Source of the DNA: an uncultured Moraxella sp.
GTDB taxonomy: Bacteria > Pseudomonadota > Gammaproteobacteria > Pseudomonadales > Moraxellaceae
DNA: 7,333 nucleotides
Reading direction: 5' to 3'
Assembly: GCA_916720335.1 (NCBI GenBank)
Contig: CAKAQU010000085.1
Span: forward strand, 1 to 7,333
The position numbers and the translations under genes are program-made. This document shows, one piece after another, positions 5,235 through 7,333 of this stretch. Each line of letters begins with the position of its first letter. The first letter of the stretch is position 1. The notes under the pieces are model-generated. The model was not told where the DNA came from. It searched no databases and saw only the letters and a program-made list of their open reading frames with translations.

Positions 5235-7333
5235 AACAGTAATATCTTTTTCGATGTACAATAAATAATTTGTATTATCATCATAAGAATAAATATGGTA
5301 ATTGTCATTTTGAATGTTTTTATTTAAATGAAATCCTCCCAAATCTTTTTTTCCGTTAGCCCCTAAATCCACAATATCACCATTATCACCACTAATAAAA
5401 ACTTTTTGGACGTTATTGTTAAATAAATCTGACATGGTAATATTTAAAGTATTGTTTGGCGTAACTGTATAAAGAGATTTATTACTTGCATCGTATTTTT
5501 GAAATGGCATTCCTTCTAATCTTACATGTTCAACATTTTTAAATTGACCAAAATCTAAAACAGTATCCAGATATGTATTTAAGATTTGTGATTGATTGGT
5601 AGATGGGTTTATGATGGATACGTCTTCGCCTTTTTTGCCTTGTATGACTGCAACATCAATACCTTCGCCAAAATCAATCATACTATTGTTTAATAATCCA
5701 GATAAAAATAAAGTATCGCCGCCATTACCTAAATGGATGGTGCTATTGGATACATCATTTTGAAAAGCAATGACATCTTGATTGTTTTTTGTATCTACAT
5801 CCAAGTATGTTGTTTTGTTTTCAAATATTAATATATCACGACCATCGCCACCAATGATTTTAGCATAATCATTTTTATCCCCCAAGACCTCATCTTTAAT
5901 GGTGGCGGTATTTTTTATTTGCTGACTGTCTTTTTCCCCTATGTTTTGAATCATAGATGGTAAAAAATCACCCATTTGTTTTTTTGTAAAATGATAGCTA
6001 TTAGCCAAATCTAATTGACCAGAAAATTTACCATTAATAATCACATCATCATGACCAGAACCTGTAAATACTTTTCCTTTGATATGACCAGTTAAATAAA
6101 CAAAATCATTATCTTTTGTAACGGCTAAATATTGATTTTTTTCAATATCATGTCTGATTGTTTGAGTGGCAAATAATTGATTGTTGATTGTATTGTTACC
6201 GCCATCTAAAGAAATACGACCAATATTACCAATAAATCGCTGATAATGTGTTTGACTTTCATTAACAGATAATTTGTTATTATTTATAATGACATTATTT
6301 GTTTCTGTATTGGAATAATTAATAATATTTGCAATAGATTTATCCATTGTTCCTGCAATATTTAGCTTATTATCAGAAATATTAATATTTTTTGCATTTC
6401 CAATTACTTGAAACATTTCTGTTCCAGAATTTGAAATTTTGTTGATATTAAAATTGTTGTGATGAATATTTACAAAACCGCGTAAATTATTCACTATTTG
6501 GTCTTCTTGAATATTTACAGGAGTTTCACTGCCATCTCTACTTCTAATAATATCAAAATTGGCCGTATTATTTGCAATAGTAATATTTCCCATTCCTTTT
6601 CCTGAAGTGGGATTATTATTTTTATCTAAATTAAAATAATCAACACCATTATTAATAATGCCAATAATGTATTTTGTTTCTTTTCCAGATATTTCATTAT
6701 TGCGAATGATTAAATCATAGAGCATATCGGGTTCATGATTTCTAAATTCAATACCATAAGTGTGATGCTCATTCTTATAAACATCTATACCTGAAATTTT
6801 ATTTCCTGATATTTCAAATATACCCGTATCGGCACTTTTAAAATGTTTATAATTTGCTTGAGTATTAGTTTGCAAATGAATACCTGAATATCCATAATAA
6901 GTTTGTCCATCAACATTAAAAGTATCATCCACAGGCAAACGAAAATCTGGATTCTGACTAATAATGTTATTTTTAATTTTGACATTATTCATAGTAAATT
7001 GTCGATTATAAACAGCAATCCCATACAATCTATCGCCATTAGAGGTATTGTTTTGAATTAAAATATTATTGCCATCATGCACATCCAAACCTTTTCTAAA
7101 ATTACCTTCAGTGGTGTTATTAATGTAGGTTACTCCCAAATTATAAGAACCAGCCATGGAAGCCGCCCCATAACCCGTTCCACCATCATCTTGATGACCA
7201 TTTTTGGCTAAAATATTATTATCTAATTTAAAGTTTTTTTGATAACTAAATAAAACGCCAGCAACACGGTTATCATGTAAATAACTATTAATCACTTTAT
7301 TGTTATGACCAATAATAAAATCAGGGTCATTTT
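5229..7333 (-). CDS. large secreted parallel beta-helix protein with RTX-like motifs and type I secretion tail, C-terminal part
   Basis: The frame is open through the right edge, so the gene starts outside the window; a GTG at 7295 is internal and not a convincing start. The visible 700 residues (numbered from the edge) contain no Cys and no Trp. Residues 1 to about 385 are an Asn-rich right-handed parallel beta-helix with repeated coils such as NNILIQNNTSNG, NNVKIKNNIIS, FEISGNKISG, LIIRNNEISG, ITIANNTAN, INISDNKLNI and VIINNNKLSV. Then come degenerate RTX-like motifs: GSGHDDVII (424-432), GGDGRDILIF (494-503), GNGGDTLFLSG (535-545), FGEGIDVAVIQG (554-565). The end (about 592-700) has DFGQFKNVEHVRLEG, NTLNITMSDLF, FISGDNGDIVDLGANG and YLLYIEKDITVI, resembling the C-terminal domain of large type I secreted RTX adhesins. 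Likely a type I-exported surface or extracellular protein; the helix may bind or modify a polysaccharide, and AlgE-type mannuronan C5-epimerase is one candidate. No transporter genes are visible. The substrate is unknown. Confidence 0.85.
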   Translation of the reverse strand, partial: NDPDFIIGHNNKVINSYLHDNRVAGVLFSYQKNFKLDNNILAKNGHQDDGGTGYGAASMAGSYNLGVTYINNTTEGNFRKGLDVHDGNNILIQNNTSNGDRLYGIAVYNRQFTMNNVKIKNNIISQNPDFRLPVDDTFNVDGQTYYGYSGIHLQTNTQANYKHFKSADTGIFEISGNKISGIDVYKNEHHTYGIEFRNHEPDMLYDLIIRNNEISGKETKYIIGIINNGVDYFNLDKNNNPTSGKGMGNITIANNTANFDIIRSRDGSETPVNIQEDQIVNNLRGFVNIHHNNFNINKISNSGTEMFQVIGNAKNINISDNKLNIAGTMDKSIANIINYSNTETNNVIINNNKLSVNESQTHYQRFIGNIGRISLDGGNNTINNQLFATQTIRHDIEKNQYLAVTKDNDFVYLTGHIKGKVFTGSGHDDVIINGKFSGQLDLANSYHFTKKQMGDFLPSMIQNIGEKDSQQIKNTATIKDEVLGDKNDYAKIIGGDGRDILIFENKTTYLDVDTKNNQDVIAFQNDVSNSTIHLGNGGDTLFLSGLLNNSMIDFGEGIDVAVIQGKKGEDVSIINPSTNQSQILNTYLDTVLDFGQFKNVEHVRLEGMPFQKYDASNKSLYTVTPNNTLNITMSDLFNNNVQKVFISGDNGDIVDLGANGKKDLGGFHLNKNIQNDNYHIYSYDDNTNYLLYIEKDITVI

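Noticed and set aside
6785..6985. 66-codon minus-strand ORF inside the beta-helix gene
   Set aside because: An out-of-frame shadow; the beta-helix frame is continuous across it with clear repeat periodicity.
7293..7295. GTG as the true start of the beta-helix protein
   Set aside because: The frame stays open upstream to the window edge with the same Asn-rich coil pattern (DFIIGHNNKVINSYLHDN), and no ribosome binding site precedes the GTG, so the gene is treated as partial.
1..7333. CRISPR array, tRNA/rRNA gene, or insertion sequence
   Set aside because: I saw no regularly spaced direct repeats, tRNA-like cloverleaf or rRNA segment, and no transposase-like frame on either strand.

Overview
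The window looks like chromosomal DNA from a low-GC gammaproteobacterium of the Moraxellaceae, most likely Moraxella or a close relative. The evidence is the sigma-70 protein, whose N-terminal region and long acidic non-conserved region resemble Acinetobacter/Psychrobacter/Moraxella RpoD as I remember them, and the AT-rich intergenic DNA with A/T homopolymers. This is a judgement from remembered sequence features; no search was run.

Layout, left to right. (1) 1-245, minus: the N-terminal 81 codons of a DUF493 (YbeD/UPF0250) gene that runs off the left edge. (2) 405-2270, minus: complete rpoD, the primary sigma factor, with a good extended -10 promoter upstream and a hairpin plus T-tract terminator (357-384) separating it from the DUF493 gene. 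(3) 2458-2916, plus: a DIP1984-family protein of unknown function, divergent from rpoD and ending in a probable terminator. (4) 2917-3202: a poorly explained stretch holding one doubtful 68-codon minus-strand ORF and an 8-bp inverted repeat. (5) 3203-3958, minus: a CPBP (CAAX protease/bacteriocin-processing) family membrane protein, possibly on a leaderless transcript. (6) 4075-5121, minus: a class I-like polyphosphate kinase 2 (PPK2) with its own promoter and a 13-bp perfect-stem terminator. (7) 5229-7333, minus: the C-terminal 700 residues of a large secreted protein that runs off the right edge. It has an Asn-rich right-handed parallel beta-helix, then degenerate RTX-like Gly/Asp motifs, then a C-terminal segment like those of type I secreted RTX adhesins.

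The genes look like independent transcription units, since most are bracketed by their own promoter-like sequences or terminators. The left half is mostly core housekeeping. The right end is the accessory part: the beta-helix/RTX protein is the most interesting item. Its coil order is reminiscent of the mannuronan C5-epimerase (AlgE) catalytic module, but the part that would hold the catalytic residues is not clearly recognisable or lies outside the window.
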